64,000 nt of DNA, from contig CAYJLA010000003.1 in assembly GCA_964371305.1 (NCBI GenBank), forward strand, positions 1 through 64,000, written 5' to 3'. The notes beneath the pieces are model-generated. The model was not told the origin of the DNA, did no database searches, and saw only the letters and a program-made list of their open reading frames with translations. Shown here piece after piece: positions 1-7,825 of the stretch. The stretch comes from CAYJLA01 sp964371305 (GTDB lineage Bacteria; Bacillota_I; Bacilli_A; RFN20; CAG-826). Both the position numbers and the translations under genes were made by a program. The number at the start of each line of letters is the position of its first letter. The stretch's first letter is position 1.

Positions 1-49
1 ATGCCTTTCACGCATGCATTCACGGGTTCGAATCCCGTACGGGTCACCA
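1..49 (+). tRNA. tRNA-Glu (UUC), 3' part, cut by window start
   Basis: The window opens inside the anticodon stem. The anticodon loop reads CTTTCAC between ATGC and GCAT arms, which puts UUC at positions 34-36 and so makes this tRNA-Glu. The T arm (CGGGTTCGAATCCCG) and the acceptor 3' strand follow. The discriminator A and an encoded CCA (47-49) end the gene. The sequence closely resembles the tRNA-Glu known from Bacillus. The 5' half lies outside the window. Confidence 0.93.
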
Positions 50-63
50 AACGCCAAAAAAAT

Positions 64-87
64 ACTCGATAATATCGAGTTTTTTTA
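64..87 (+). terminator. Rho-independent terminator after tRNA-Glu
   Basis: A perfect 7-bp stem (ACTCGAT / ATCGAGT) with a 3-base loop is followed by a run of seven T. It starts 15 bases after the tRNA end and closes the tRNA transcript. Confidence 0.9.
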
Positions 88-187
88 TTGGTAAAAAATG
101 GACATAATCTTTTTATTAAACATTTAATAAATTAATTGAACATTATTTTATAAATAAAATAAACTTGAAATGTTATATTTATTTTTG

Positions 188-216
188 TTGCGATTAAACA
201 AAAAATATTTAATAAT
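188..216 (+). promoter_or_regulatory. Promoter of the first acyltransferase gene, leaderless type
   Basis: TTGCGA (188-193), a 17-base spacer and AATAAT (211-216) make a sigma-A-like promoter. The -10 box ends exactly 6 bases before the ATG at 223, so transcription should start at or next to the A of the start codon. No Shine-Dalgarno is present. Confidence 0.6.
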
Positions 217-222
217 GTTTTT

Positions 223-1137
223 ATGGAAAATGTTGTTGCGATTGAAAATATAACTCAAAATAAAAAGAGCAACAGAATATGGGAAATTGATTTCATTAGA
301 GGAATTTGCATTCTTTTAATGTGCATTGATCACTTTTTCTGGGATATGACATCCAAGTATAGTGGATTATTACCGACTTTTTTTGGCTTTGATTTCTCTT
401 CATCTACTCCTGGTTGGATACAAAGTTGGATGCATTTTTCTGATGCATATTATGGATTCGAACCTCGAATTTACCTTCGATTAATTGTATTAGGTATCTT
501 TTTTGTATTAAGTGGATTAAGTTGCTGTTTATCAAGAAATAATTTAAAAAGAGCTATTGTATGGACTGGCGTAGGTGCAGGAATCACTTTAGGTACAACG
601 CTTATTGCGTTTTTAATTCCCTCAATGGCAAGCGCATTTATTCCTTTTGGTGTCATTTCTTGCTACGGTGTTTCAATACTTTTTTATACATTATGCCTAA
701 CTATTGCAAAAAAAATATTTTCTAAAGAAACTTTTGATAGATTTTGGAAATGGACATGTCTATTCCTAGCAATATTATTCATTGGATTAGGAATATATTA
801 TGACTATTTTGATATTTATAGACCATATGATCAAGCGCCAAATACTATTATTGGTTGGATATCTACTATTTATGGTTCGATTATTGGCTATATAAAGTTT
901 GGGGCTGATTATTTTCCTCTTTTTCCTTACCTAGGTTATATTTTCTTAGGTGCGTTTTTTGGTTATACATTATTTAAAGATAAAAAAACATTATTCCCTA
1001 ATGGTCATAACAAAGTAACGGATAGTATTTCACTAATAGGGCGAAATACAATATGGATATATATATTTCATCAGGTATTATTTATATCCGTTCTTATAAT
1101 AGTGTTTTTATGTGCTGGTTTAAGATTTAATTACTAG
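223..1137 (+). CDS. DUF1624 / heparan-alpha-glucosaminide N-acetyltransferase-like membrane protein
   Basis: This 304-residue multi-pass membrane protein has the N-terminal signature of the DUF1624 family: an acidic residue, then RG, then a hydrophobic helix ending in a DH pair (IDFIRGICILLMCIDHFF, about residues 24-41). About seven to eight further hydrophobic segments follow. Family members are thought to move acetyl or acyl groups across the membrane onto surface glycans; the substrate here is unknown. A diverged paralogue lies at 52608-53534 with the same opening motif and a similar PLFPYLG segment near residue 230. The gene is monocistronic and its 3' end overlaps the convergent nfnB by 11 bases. 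The start is fixed by the -10 box at 211-216. The family call is fairly sure, the function is not. Confidence 0.75.
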   Translation: MENVVAIENITQNKKSNRIWEIDFIRGICILLMCIDHFFWDMTSKYSGLLPTFFGFDFSSSTPGWIQSWMHFSDAYYGFEPRIYLRLIVLGIFFVLSGLSCCLSRNNLKRAIVWTGVGAGITLGTTLIAFLIPSMASAFIPFGVISCYGVSILFYTLCLTIAKKIFSKETFDRFWKWTCLFLAILFIGLGIYYDYFDIYRPYDQAPNTIIGWISTIYGSIIGYIKFGADYFPLFPYLGYIFLGAFFGYTLFKDKKTLFPNGHNKVTDSISLIGRNTIWIYIFHQVLFISVLIIVFLCAGLRFNY

Positions 1138-2506
1138 TTTTATCATCAATATATTCTTCAATACTGCTTGCAGCATTTTGACCTGCTGAAACAGCTCCAA
1201 TAACAGTTGAAGCGCCATTTGTGGCATCTCCTCCAGCGAAAACGCCATCAATCGAAGTTAATTGCTTCTCATCAATTGCAATACACCCTTTATTATTTGT
1301 AAGTAAGTTTTTATTGCTTTGAATCAGTAGTGGATTAACAGTAGTGCCTAAAGCTTGGATTACAAGATCAACCGGCAAATAAAATTCACTGTCGCGAATA
1401 ACTGAAACAGACCTTCTATTTGAAGAATCCAATTCTCCAAGTTGCATTCTCACACACCTCATTCCAACAACTTTATATTCTTCATCACCAACAAATTCAG
1501 TTGGATTTGTTAAATTCATAAAAATTATTCCCTCTTCTTCAGCGTGTACTATTTCTTCATGTCGTGCAGGCATTTCATCTCTACTTCTTCTATATATAAT
1601 ATAAACTTTTTCAGCACCGAGTCTAATTGCGCATCTAGCAGCGTCTAAAGCAACATTTCCACCTCCCACAATTGCAATAGTCTTATTGTCGGTTATTGGA
1701 GTATCAGTGTGAGCTCTATTTGCACCCATAAGATTAATTCTAGTTAAAAATTCGTTTGCTGAATATACACCGTTATAATTTTCTCCCGGTATGCCCATAA
1801 ACTTAGGTAGGCCAGCTCCAGTAGCTATATAAACTGCAGCAAACCCATGTTCTTCAAATAGTTCAGATATTTCAATTGTTTTACCTATAACAGCATTAGT
1901 AACAAATTTACCGCCCAAACTTCTTATTGATCTTATTGTTTCTTCAATAACACTGCGTGGCAATCGAAAACTAGGTATGCCATAAACAAGCACGCCTCCA
2001 ATCTTATGTAGAGCTTCATAAACAGTAACTCTAAAGCCTTTTTTTAATAAACTAATGGCACAAGCTAAACCGCTAGGGCCAGAACCAACTATGGCAACTT
2101 TTTCTCTTCTTCTTATTGAGGATTGTGTTTCTATATTTGGGTAGTTATCGGTTATATAACGTAAAATTGAACCAATAGCTACCGGCTCTTTATCGTTTAT
2201 AAGTCCTGCAATGCAGTTTTTTTCGCAATGCACTTCTTGTGGACAAACTCTTGAACAAATTGATGATAAGTTCAAAGTAGGATTTAATATTGCAGAAGCT
2301 TCATTAAAATGTCCATTTTTTATACAATTTATAACTGCTGGAATGTTGTTTGAGATAGGGCAGTCTCTAACACAATTAGCATTTTTGCACCCAATACAAC
2401 GATTTGCTTCTGAAATAACATCTTCCAGAGTAAAACCTAAATTTACTTCTTCGAAAGTTTTAATTCTTTCATTTGACTTGAGTGTTGGCATTTCTCTTCT
2501 AGCCAT
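1127..2506 (-). CDS. nfnB: NfnB-like NADPH-dependent oxidoreductase, large subunit (GltD/GltA family)
   Basis: The 459-residue flavoprotein has an N-terminal cysteine-rich region (CIGCKNANC, then CSRVCPQEVHCEKNC, residues about 39-98) that should bind two [4Fe-4S] clusters. Two dinucleotide-binding folds follow: GSGPSG near residue 143 for FAD and GGGNVALD near 277 for NADPH. The layout is that of the glutamate-synthase small subunit and of NfnB/SudA. Because it directly follows and overlaps nfnA by 8 bases, the likely role is NfnAB, the NADH-dependent reduced ferredoxin:NADP oxidoreductase that balances NADH, NADPH and ferredoxin in fermenting anaerobes. Sulfide dehydrogenase or a free-standing glutamate synthase subunit is the alternative. 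It is last in the coaX operon and has no terminator, running 11 bases into the convergent neighbour. Confidence 0.88.
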   Translation of the reverse strand: MARREMPTLKSNERIKTFEEVNLGFTLEDVISEANRCIGCKNANCVRDCPISNNIPAVINCIKNGHFNEASAILNPTLNLSSICSRVCPQEVHCEKNCIAGLINDKEPVAIGSILRYITDNYPNIETQSSIRRREKVAIVGSGPSGLACAISLLKKGFRVTVYEALHKIGGVLVYGIPSFRLPRSVIEETIRSIRSLGGKFVTNAVIGKTIEISELFEEHGFAAVYIATGAGLPKFMGIPGENYNGVYSANEFLTRINLMGANRAHTDTPITDNKTIAIVGGGNVALDAARCAIRLGAEKVYIIYRRSRDEMPARHEEIVHAEEEGIIFMNLTNPTEFVGDEEYKVVGMRCVRMQLGELDSSNRRSVSVIRDSEFYLPVDLVIQALGTTVNPLLIQSNKNLLTNNKGCIAIDEKQLTSIDGVFAGGDATNGASTVIGAVSAGQNAASSIEEYIDDKTSN

Positions 2507-3341
2507 TTTTAATTTCTCCAGTTAAGTTACAATATTTTTTATAGTTTTCTTTTTCTACAGCATTGTAGTATTGTAGTCTGCTGTAGGCAACTTTAAAATC
2601 AATCAAGTGAGCATCAAAATCCGGCCCATCAACACATGCAAATTTTGTTTCATCTCCAACTTTAATCCTACAACCTCCGCACATACCTGTTCCATCGATC
2701 ATTATAGGGTTCATTGAAACAATAGTACTTATTTTATAAGGGCGAGTAACTTCAGCGATTGCCTCCATCATTTTAAGGGGTCCAATAGCAAACACTCTGT
2801 CAAAAGTGACACCTTCTTTTAATGTTCTACCCAAATACGTTACACAATTTTCTTTTTGTTCAAGATTTTCATCGACGAATAATTGATAATTGTCGCTTAA
2901 TGCTTTTAATTCATCATCTAAAATAACTCTATCTTTTGATCTAAACGAAGATAATACAGTGATTTCTGAACCTCTATCATGCAGTTTCTGTGCAATAGGT
3001 AGACCAATAGCAGCTCCTACTCCACCAAGCACAATGCATACTTTTTGTAATCCATCTAATTCAGTTGGTTTCCCAAGTGGTCCTAAAAAATCTAGTAACT
3101 TATCACCAACCTCTAATGTAGAAAGTTTTGATGTAGTGGTGCCTACGGATTGAAAAATAATAGTCACCAAACCCCTATCTAAATCAACTTTGTTTATTGT
3201 AAGTGGTATTCTTTCGCCATGTTCATCAGTTCGTAAAATTATAAATTCTCCTGGTTGAGCCTTTTTAGCGACCAAAGGAGCGTAAATTTCGATACTATAA
3301 ATATTTGTGGCTAACTTTTTCTTCTTTAATATATCAAACAT
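2499..3341 (-). CDS. nfnA: NfnA-like ferredoxin-NADP reductase, small subunit
   Basis: A 280-residue protein of the FNR/PyrK type with an FAD-binding barrel (about residues 1-95), an NAD-binding domain starting at VLGGVGAAIG (about 104-113) and a C-terminal [2Fe-2S] site in DGTGMCGGCRIKVGD followed by FACVDGP. The DGTGMCG...FACVDGP...DAHLIDF pattern is that of NfnA/SudB, whose [2Fe-2S] cluster has one Asp and three Cys ligands. It should pair with the downstream nfnB product as a soluble electron-bifurcating complex. It starts 6 bases after the stop of the HdeD-like gene without a clear Shine-Dalgarno, so translation is probably coupled. Confidence 0.9.
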   Translation of the reverse strand: MFDILKKKKLATNIYSIEIYAPLVAKKAQPGEFIILRTDEHGERIPLTINKVDLDRGLVTIIFQSVGTTTSKLSTLEVGDKLLDFLGPLGKPTELDGLQKVCIVLGGVGAAIGLPIAQKLHDRGSEITVLSSFRSKDRVILDDELKALSDNYQLFVDENLEQKENCVTYLGRTLKEGVTFDRVFAIGPLKMMEAIAEVTRPYKISTIVSMNPIMIDGTGMCGGCRIKVGDETKFACVDGPDFDAHLIDFKVAYSRLQYYNAVEKENYKKYCNLTGEIKNG

Positions 3342-3347
3342 AATTAA

Positions 3348-3980
3348 CTATTCAACGATTTCAACATCAGTTACTTCTGCGTTTGTTGTAGTAGGTAAAG
3401 TGCTATCAGGAGTAGTTTGTACTACTTGTGTATTCTTTTTAAGGTGATAAGCTATTCTAATTAAATTGATTATAATTACAACACCAAGAATCATTAAGAC
3501 GCCACCGATGCAAATCATAATAATTTCGATTGCGCTTGTTTGTTGCCAAAACATTAATGCTGCTCCAACAATCATAACTGTGGCTAATATAATTTGTAAA
3601 ATGCCGATAACCAATTGTTTTTTTCCATCTCTCAATTTGAATGATGCATTTAAAGCAATTAATGCTCCGCCTATCATAAAACTACATGCTACTAAAAATA
3701 CTAAATATGTTTCTAATATTTCAGGATTTGAAACTAATAATATCCCAAGAGAAGTTACAAGAGTACCAGTTGCTAAAACTACAAAGCTTTGTGGTGTTCT
3801 TGGGGAGATTAGTTGATAAACAATCATTAATACACCTTCTAAAATAATAAATGCACCAGCTACAATCCCAAGTGTATCTGCAACCTCTTCGTGTAAAACC
3901 GCAAATAATATTCCGGCAATTATAGCTATAACAGCCTCAGTAATTCTCCAAATCATCCAAACAGTACTAAATTTTTTCAT
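3348..3980 (-). CDS. HdeD/DUF308-like membrane protein
   Basis: About 210 residues with six predicted membrane helices in three hairpins and a short polar tail rich in Thr, Asp and Glu. The arrangement of repeated helical pairs with Gly and small residues resembles the HdeD/DUF308 family, whose role is poorly known (acid resistance in E. coli). An ATG at 3995 overlaps the coaX stop. The ATG at 3980 is preferred because a strong GGAGGAG Shine-Dalgarno lies just before it. It sits between coaX and nfnA in one operon; the reason for the linkage is unclear. Confidence 0.65.
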   Translation of the reverse strand: MKKFSTVWMIWRITEAVIAIIAGILFAVLHEEVADTLGIVAGAFIILEGVLMIVYQLISPRTPQSFVVLATGTLVTSLGILLVSNPEILETYLVFLVACSFMIGGALIALNASFKLRDGKKQLVIGILQIILATVMIVGAALMFWQQTSAIEIIMICIGGVLMILGVVIIINLIRIAYHLKKNTQVVQTTPDSTLPTTTNAEVTDVEIVE

Positions 3981-3994
3981 ATTTAACTCCTCCA

Positions 3995-4753
3995 TTATTT
4001 ATATGTAAATAATAACATATTTAATAAACCAATGAATAATATATTTTCATTTAATGTGTAATCAGAAAAATGCTTAGCAAAACTTTTAGATAAACCACCA
4101 GTAAGATATATTTCAAAATCATAATTATATGATAATTTTATTCGATTAACTATGCCATTAATCATATCTATATGACCATTAATGATACCAGCATTTAAGC
4201 TTTCATTAGTTGTTTTTCCTAGTGATGGTATTGAGTCTAAAATATGAAAATGCTTTATTAAATCAGCGTTTTTTAAAAGTGATTCTACAGTTTTTTGTAT
4301 TCCCAACGTTATATTTACGCCTATGAGTTCTTTTGTTTCATTTACTACAACGAACTTTGTTGCAGTTCCCATATCTATTATAATACTTGGTTTTGAACAA
4401 ATTATACTTGCGCCCACCGCTAATGCATATAAATCACAACCGATTTCAGATGGATCTTTTATATTAATATTTATTGGTGATGGTGTCTTATAATTCACTA
4501 AAATAGGCGTAATATTCGAGAAGTTTGACAAAACATCTAGTACAATTTCAGTGTATTTAGGAGACACTGAAGCAATAATAATTTTATCTAATTCACAAGT
4601 TGAGGTCATGTTTGAGACAACATCATGTAAATCTTTTATAAAAGCGTGTTTAGTATACAGTATACTTTTTTTGTTAGTGAAAATGACTCCATCAGTTAAG
4701 CAAAGTTTTGTTGCAGTATTGCCGATATCGATTAATAAAAAAACCTTTTTCAC
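3995..4753 (-). CDS. coaX: Type III pantothenate kinase
   Basis: The 252-residue ASKHA-fold kinase catalyses the first step of coenzyme A synthesis, pantothenate to 4'-phosphopantothenate. The phosphate-binding motif DIGNT is at residues 9-13. GCDLYALAVGA (near 104) and the second phosphate loop IDMGTATK (near 125) match the CoaX family, as does the length. The start is GTG at 4753: its promoter has TTATCA (4783-4788) and TATTAT (4760-4765) with 17 bases between them, and only 6 bases separate the -10 box from GTG, so the mRNA is probably leaderless. It leads the operon coaX, HdeD-like, nfnA, nfnB. Confidence 0.93.
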   Translation of the reverse strand: MKKVFLLIDIGNTATKLCLTDGVIFTNKKSILYTKHAFIKDLHDVVSNMTSTCELDKIIIASVSPKYTEIVLDVLSNFSNITPILVNYKTPSPININIKDPSEIGCDLYALAVGASIICSKPSIIIDMGTATKFVVVNETKELIGVNITLGIQKTVESLLKNADLIKHFHILDSIPSLGKTTNESLNAGIINGHIDMINGIVNRIKLSYNYDFEIYLTGGLSKSFAKHFSDYTLNENILFIGLLNMLLFTYK

Positions 4754-4759
4754 ACATAT

Positions 4760-4788
4760 ATAATACTACATTAATAAAAAAATGATAA
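4760..4788 (-). promoter_or_regulatory. Promoter of the coaX-nfnAB operon, leaderless type
   Basis: Read on the minus strand: TTATCA (4788-4783), 17 bases, TATTAT (4765-4760), then 6 bases to the GTG start at 4753. No Shine-Dalgarno lies between. Confidence 0.6.
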
Positions 4789-4859
4789 TTTTATTGTCTT
4801 TATCCAGTCAAAAAAATCATTTATAATTAAAGAGAATAATAAATCTAGAGAGGGCATTT

Positions 4860-5408
4860 ATGAATTTATGGCATAGAGTAGATCCAAAGCAAATCGGAAG
4901 TGAAAAATTTTTGGCTTGCATTGAAATTTCTAAGGGTAGTAAAAACAAGTATGAATTGGATAAATATTCAGGTACATTAAAGTTGGATAGAATTCTTTTT
5001 ACATCAACACACTATCCTCAAAATTATGGTTTCATACCACTGACTTATGCAGATGATGGTGATCCATTAGATGTGCTAGTTTTATGTAGTGAAGAGGTTA
5101 TGCCACTTGCATTAGTGGAGTGCGCTCCTATTGGCGTTTTGGAAATGGTTGATGGTGGCAAATCAGATATGAAAATCATCGCAGTAGCACTTAATGACCC
5201 GTTTTATTGTAATTATAAAGACATGAAAGAACTCCCAGAACATGTTATTTTGGAGATTAAACATTTCTTTAAAGTATATAAAGAACTTGAGAACAAACAA
5301 ACTATGGTAAATTCTATTAGAGGACGCAGTAAAGCAATCGATGTTATTCAGGAAAGTATAAATGCGTATGGTGAGAAATTCGGAAATATGTACAGAGGTA
5401 TGTCTTAG
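4860..5408 (+). CDS. ppa: Inorganic pyrophosphatase, family I
   Basis: The 182-residue soluble enzyme hydrolyses pyrophosphate to phosphate, pulling biosynthetic reactions forward. Family I hallmarks are visible: KYELDKYSG near residue 30, the Tyr-rich strand YPQNYGFIP near 56, and the metal-binding signature DDGDPLDVLVL near 68. The start has a good Shine-Dalgarno (GAGAGGG) and a possible -10 TATAAT at 4822-4827. It begins a co-directional run of six tightly spaced or overlapping genes to yqeY. Its TAG stop shares a base with the GTG start of nadK. Confidence 0.95.
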   Translation: MNLWHRVDPKQIGSEKFLACIEISKGSKNKYELDKYSGTLKLDRILFTSTHYPQNYGFIPLTYADDGDPLDVLVLCSEEVMPLALVECAPIGVLEMVDGGKSDMKIIAVALNDPFYCNYKDMKELPEHVILEIKHFFKVYKELENKQTMVNSIRGRSKAIDVIQESINAYGEKFGNMYRGMS

Positions 5409-6175
5409 TGAAATTTACTATTTTTCATAATGAGAATAATTTATCGATCGTTTCTAGGATAAGAACAGTGCTAGTTCAATATGGTTACATTGAAGAAAAT
5501 GATAACCCTGATATTGTAATTTCTGTGGGTGGAGATGGAACATTTTTAAGAGCCGTTGAATATTTTCATAAAACAAATAATGATATATTGTTTGTTGGAG
5601 TTAAAGCAGGTAGACTAGGATTTTATTGTGACTTTTCTGAAAACGATATCGAATCACTTCCTGAGATAATTAAGTTGAAAGAAAATATTTTACATCTTGA
5701 TTTAGTTAAAGGAACAATTGATGACAAAGAAACTTTTTTTGCCTTAAATGAAATTTCAATAACTAGCATTCCAAATACAATTTATTTAGAAATTTTTGTT
5801 GATAATAGTTCACTTGAAAAATATGCAGGCACTGGGATAATTTTTTCTACAACAAGTGGCTCGACAGCCTATAACAAGTCTTTAAAAGGTGCTATCGTAG
5901 ATAGTGTGATTCCTACAATTCAAATGACTAAAATGGCGGCAGTTAATTCTTCCGCACATCATTCTTTAGATGTATCACTTATTTTAAACAACAATAGGAA
6001 AATTCTTGTAAAAAGTCTGCAAAAACTTGATTATTTAATTAGTTTTGATAATAAAATTTTAAAAACTACAATGTTTGATAAACTTGATATTTCACTCAAA
6101 ACAGGCGTTGTAAAAACTTTAGTTATACATAATGATGTGTTCGTAAGAAGATTAAAAAAGGCGGCATATATTTAA
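5408..6175 (+). CDS. nadK: NAD kinase
   Basis: A 255-residue enzyme that phosphorylates NAD to NADP. The catalytic GGDGTFLRA motif is at about residues 41-49. The family's second conserved loop is present as TSGSTAYNKS near residue 150, and the short length is typical of Gram-positive NAD kinases. The start is GTG within TAGTG, which overlaps the ppa stop, so translation is probably coupled. NADP made here would feed the NfnAB reaction encoded next door. Confidence 0.95.
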   Translation: MKFTIFHNENNLSIVSRIRTVLVQYGYIEENDNPDIVISVGGDGTFLRAVEYFHKTNNDILFVGVKAGRLGFYCDFSENDIESLPEIIKLKENILHLDLVKGTIDDKETFFALNEISITSIPNTIYLEIFVDNSSLEKYAGTGIIFSTTSGSTAYNKSLKGAIVDSVIPTIQMTKMAAVNSSAHHSLDVSLILNNNRKILVKSLQKLDYLISFDNKILKTTMFDKLDISLKTGVVKTLVIHNDVFVRRLKKAAYI

Positions 6176-7338
6176 TGAAAATTGGTATTGTTGGTGGAGG
6201 CGCAAGTGGAGTTTATTTAGCTTTGTTGCTAAAACAATACAACGAAAATATTGAAGTATTAATAATTGAACATAATGATGGTTTACTAAAAAAACTTGCC
6301 ATTACTGGTAGCGGTAAATGCAACTTTGCAAATTTGAAAATTCGTTCAATAGATTATTCAAACTATAATACAATTCAAAATATTTTAGACTCGTATCTAC
6401 CTTTTGAAATAGCAGACCAGTTACTTAAGTTTGGTATTCCACATATTGCAAAAAACAACTTACTTTATCCAAAAAGTGAATCTGCAAAAACAGTTGTAGA
6501 TAGACTTCTTTTTTTATTGGCCAAATACAATGTAAAGTTATTAACTAATTGTTCAGTTTCTGAATATGTAACTTGTGACGAACAAGTCAATGGCCAAGAT
6601 GTAGAAGTGTTTTTGACCAACGGAACATCTATTATCGTTGATCATTTAGTGTTTGCTACAGGCGGTATTACTTATCCTAAAACTGGAAGTGATGGAAGTT
6701 TGTTTGAATTATTAAAACGTCATAGTTACAATTTTAGTGAATTAAAAGTAGGACTTGCTCCTGTGCAAACAAAAGAGAAATTAAATGTACTCGATGGAGA
6801 TAGATTAAAATGTAATGTTAAATTATACTTTGATCAAAAGTTTGTATATGAAGAATACGGAGAGGTACTTTTTAAGAAAAATGGATTAGGAGGTATTGTA
6901 ATTTACAATATGTGCTCACTTATTGCAAGAAACAAGAAGTATGAAAATGCGCAAATTGAGCTAGAAATTATAGATAATGATCTATTATCAAAGCTAGAGA
7001 TTAAAGAAATATCAGACATTCAAGGATTTCTAACACCTAAAATGTATAAGTATCTTTGTTCTTTAAATTTCACAAATGATAAATTAAGAAAAATTTTATC
7101 AAGTTTCACATTAACATATTTAAAACCTTATGGACCAGAATTTTCTCAAGTAACAGTGGGTGGAATAAAGTTAGAATACGTAAACGAAGCATTGATGTCA
7201 AAACATGAGCATAATGTCTATTTTGTTGGTGAAATGCTTGACGTAGATGGTTTGTGCGGCGGATACAATTTAATGTGGTCTTTTTGCTCGAGTTTTGCAG
7301 TATATAATGATATTATATCAAGGTATGAATTATACTGA
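6175..7338 (+). CDS. HI0933/BaiN-like flavoprotein (NAD(P)/FAD-dependent oxidoreductase)
   Basis: The 387-residue protein opens with a Rossmann FAD-binding site GGGASG (residues 7-12) and the family motif KKLAITGSGKCNFAN (about 40-54), close to the GxGRCNxTN box of HI0933 proteins. A conserved ATGGITYPKTGSDGS segment lies near 160 and GEMLDVDGLCGGYNLMW near 351, the usual C-terminal FAD signature. The reaction of most members is unknown; BaiN of gut bacteria reduces bile-acid intermediates, but that role cannot be inferred here. Its ATG overlaps the nadK stop (TAATG). It is the only gene in the window ending in TGA, and the next gene starts inside its last codons. Confidence 0.88.
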   Translation: MKIGIVGGGASGVYLALLLKQYNENIEVLIIEHNDGLLKKLAITGSGKCNFANLKIRSIDYSNYNTIQNILDSYLPFEIADQLLKFGIPHIAKNNLLYPKSESAKTVVDRLLFLLAKYNVKLLTNCSVSEYVTCDEQVNGQDVEVFLTNGTSIIVDHLVFATGGITYPKTGSDGSLFELLKRHSYNFSELKVGLAPVQTKEKLNVLDGDRLKCNVKLYFDQKFVYEEYGEVLFKKNGLGGIVIYNMCSLIARNKKYENAQIELEIIDNDLLSKLEIKEISDIQGFLTPKMYKYLCSLNFTNDKLRKILSSFTLTYLKPYGPEFSQVTVGGIKLEYVNEALMSKHEHNVYFVGEMLDVDGLCGGYNLMWSFCSSFAVYNDIISRYELY

Positions 7339-7825
7339 TCAAGAAAAACGCGAACATTACAGTTATTTAAAATCATTACTGACTAACAAATATATATTGC
7401 AAATGATTGGAAATACACATCATAAGCATTCCAATACGTTTTTACACAGTAAATTAATTGCGTTAGAGTGTCTATATATAGCACACAAATCAAAAAAATG
7501 TTATAATGTAAAATCTCTCCTTTTAGGAGCGATGTTGCATGATTTTTTTCTTTATAATCAAAAGGAAAAAAAGACACATTTGCATTTGTTCTATCACCCC
7601 AGTGAAGCTTATGAAAATGCAAGAAAGTATTTCGATGTAAATGAAATAGTTAAAGATATAATTTTGCATCATATGTGGCCACTTGCCTTAACAAAGCCGC
7701 CTAAGTTTAAAGAAGCGTGGTTAGTGTGTTATGTCGATAAAAAGGCATCAATTAAAGAAAGAATTATGAATAAAAAATATTTACAAAAAATGAAAGAAAA
7801 AGAGAACTATTATGAAAAAATTTAA
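7325..7825 (+). CDS. HD-domain protein, putative metal-dependent phosphohydrolase
   Basis: About 166 residues. HTHHKHSNTF, LLGAMLHDFFL, ILHHMWPL and CYVDKKAS give the H...HD...H...D series of metal ligands of the HD superfamily. The reading frame is open from 7295, but the ATG at 7325 fits the family better and overlaps the previous gene by 14 bases. No strong Shine-Dalgarno separates the candidates. The substrate (nucleotide or otherwise) cannot be told. Many Firmicutes carry similar short HD proteins of unknown role. Confidence 0.75.
   Translation: MNYTDQEKREHYSYLKSLLTNKYILQMIGNTHHKHSNTFLHSKLIALECLYIAHKSKKCYNVKSLLLGAMLHDFFLYNQKEKKTHLHLFYHPSEAYENARKYFDVNEIVKDIILHHMWPLALTKPPKFKEAWLVCYVDKKASIKERIMNKKYLQKMKEKENYYEKI

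Noticed and set aside
6175..7338. Possible use of TGA as Trp (mycoplasma code), since the flavoprotein frame would run on 16 codons.
   Set aside because: All other long genes are full length under the standard code with Trp as TGG, the protein ends naturally before the TGA, and the extension has no family match.
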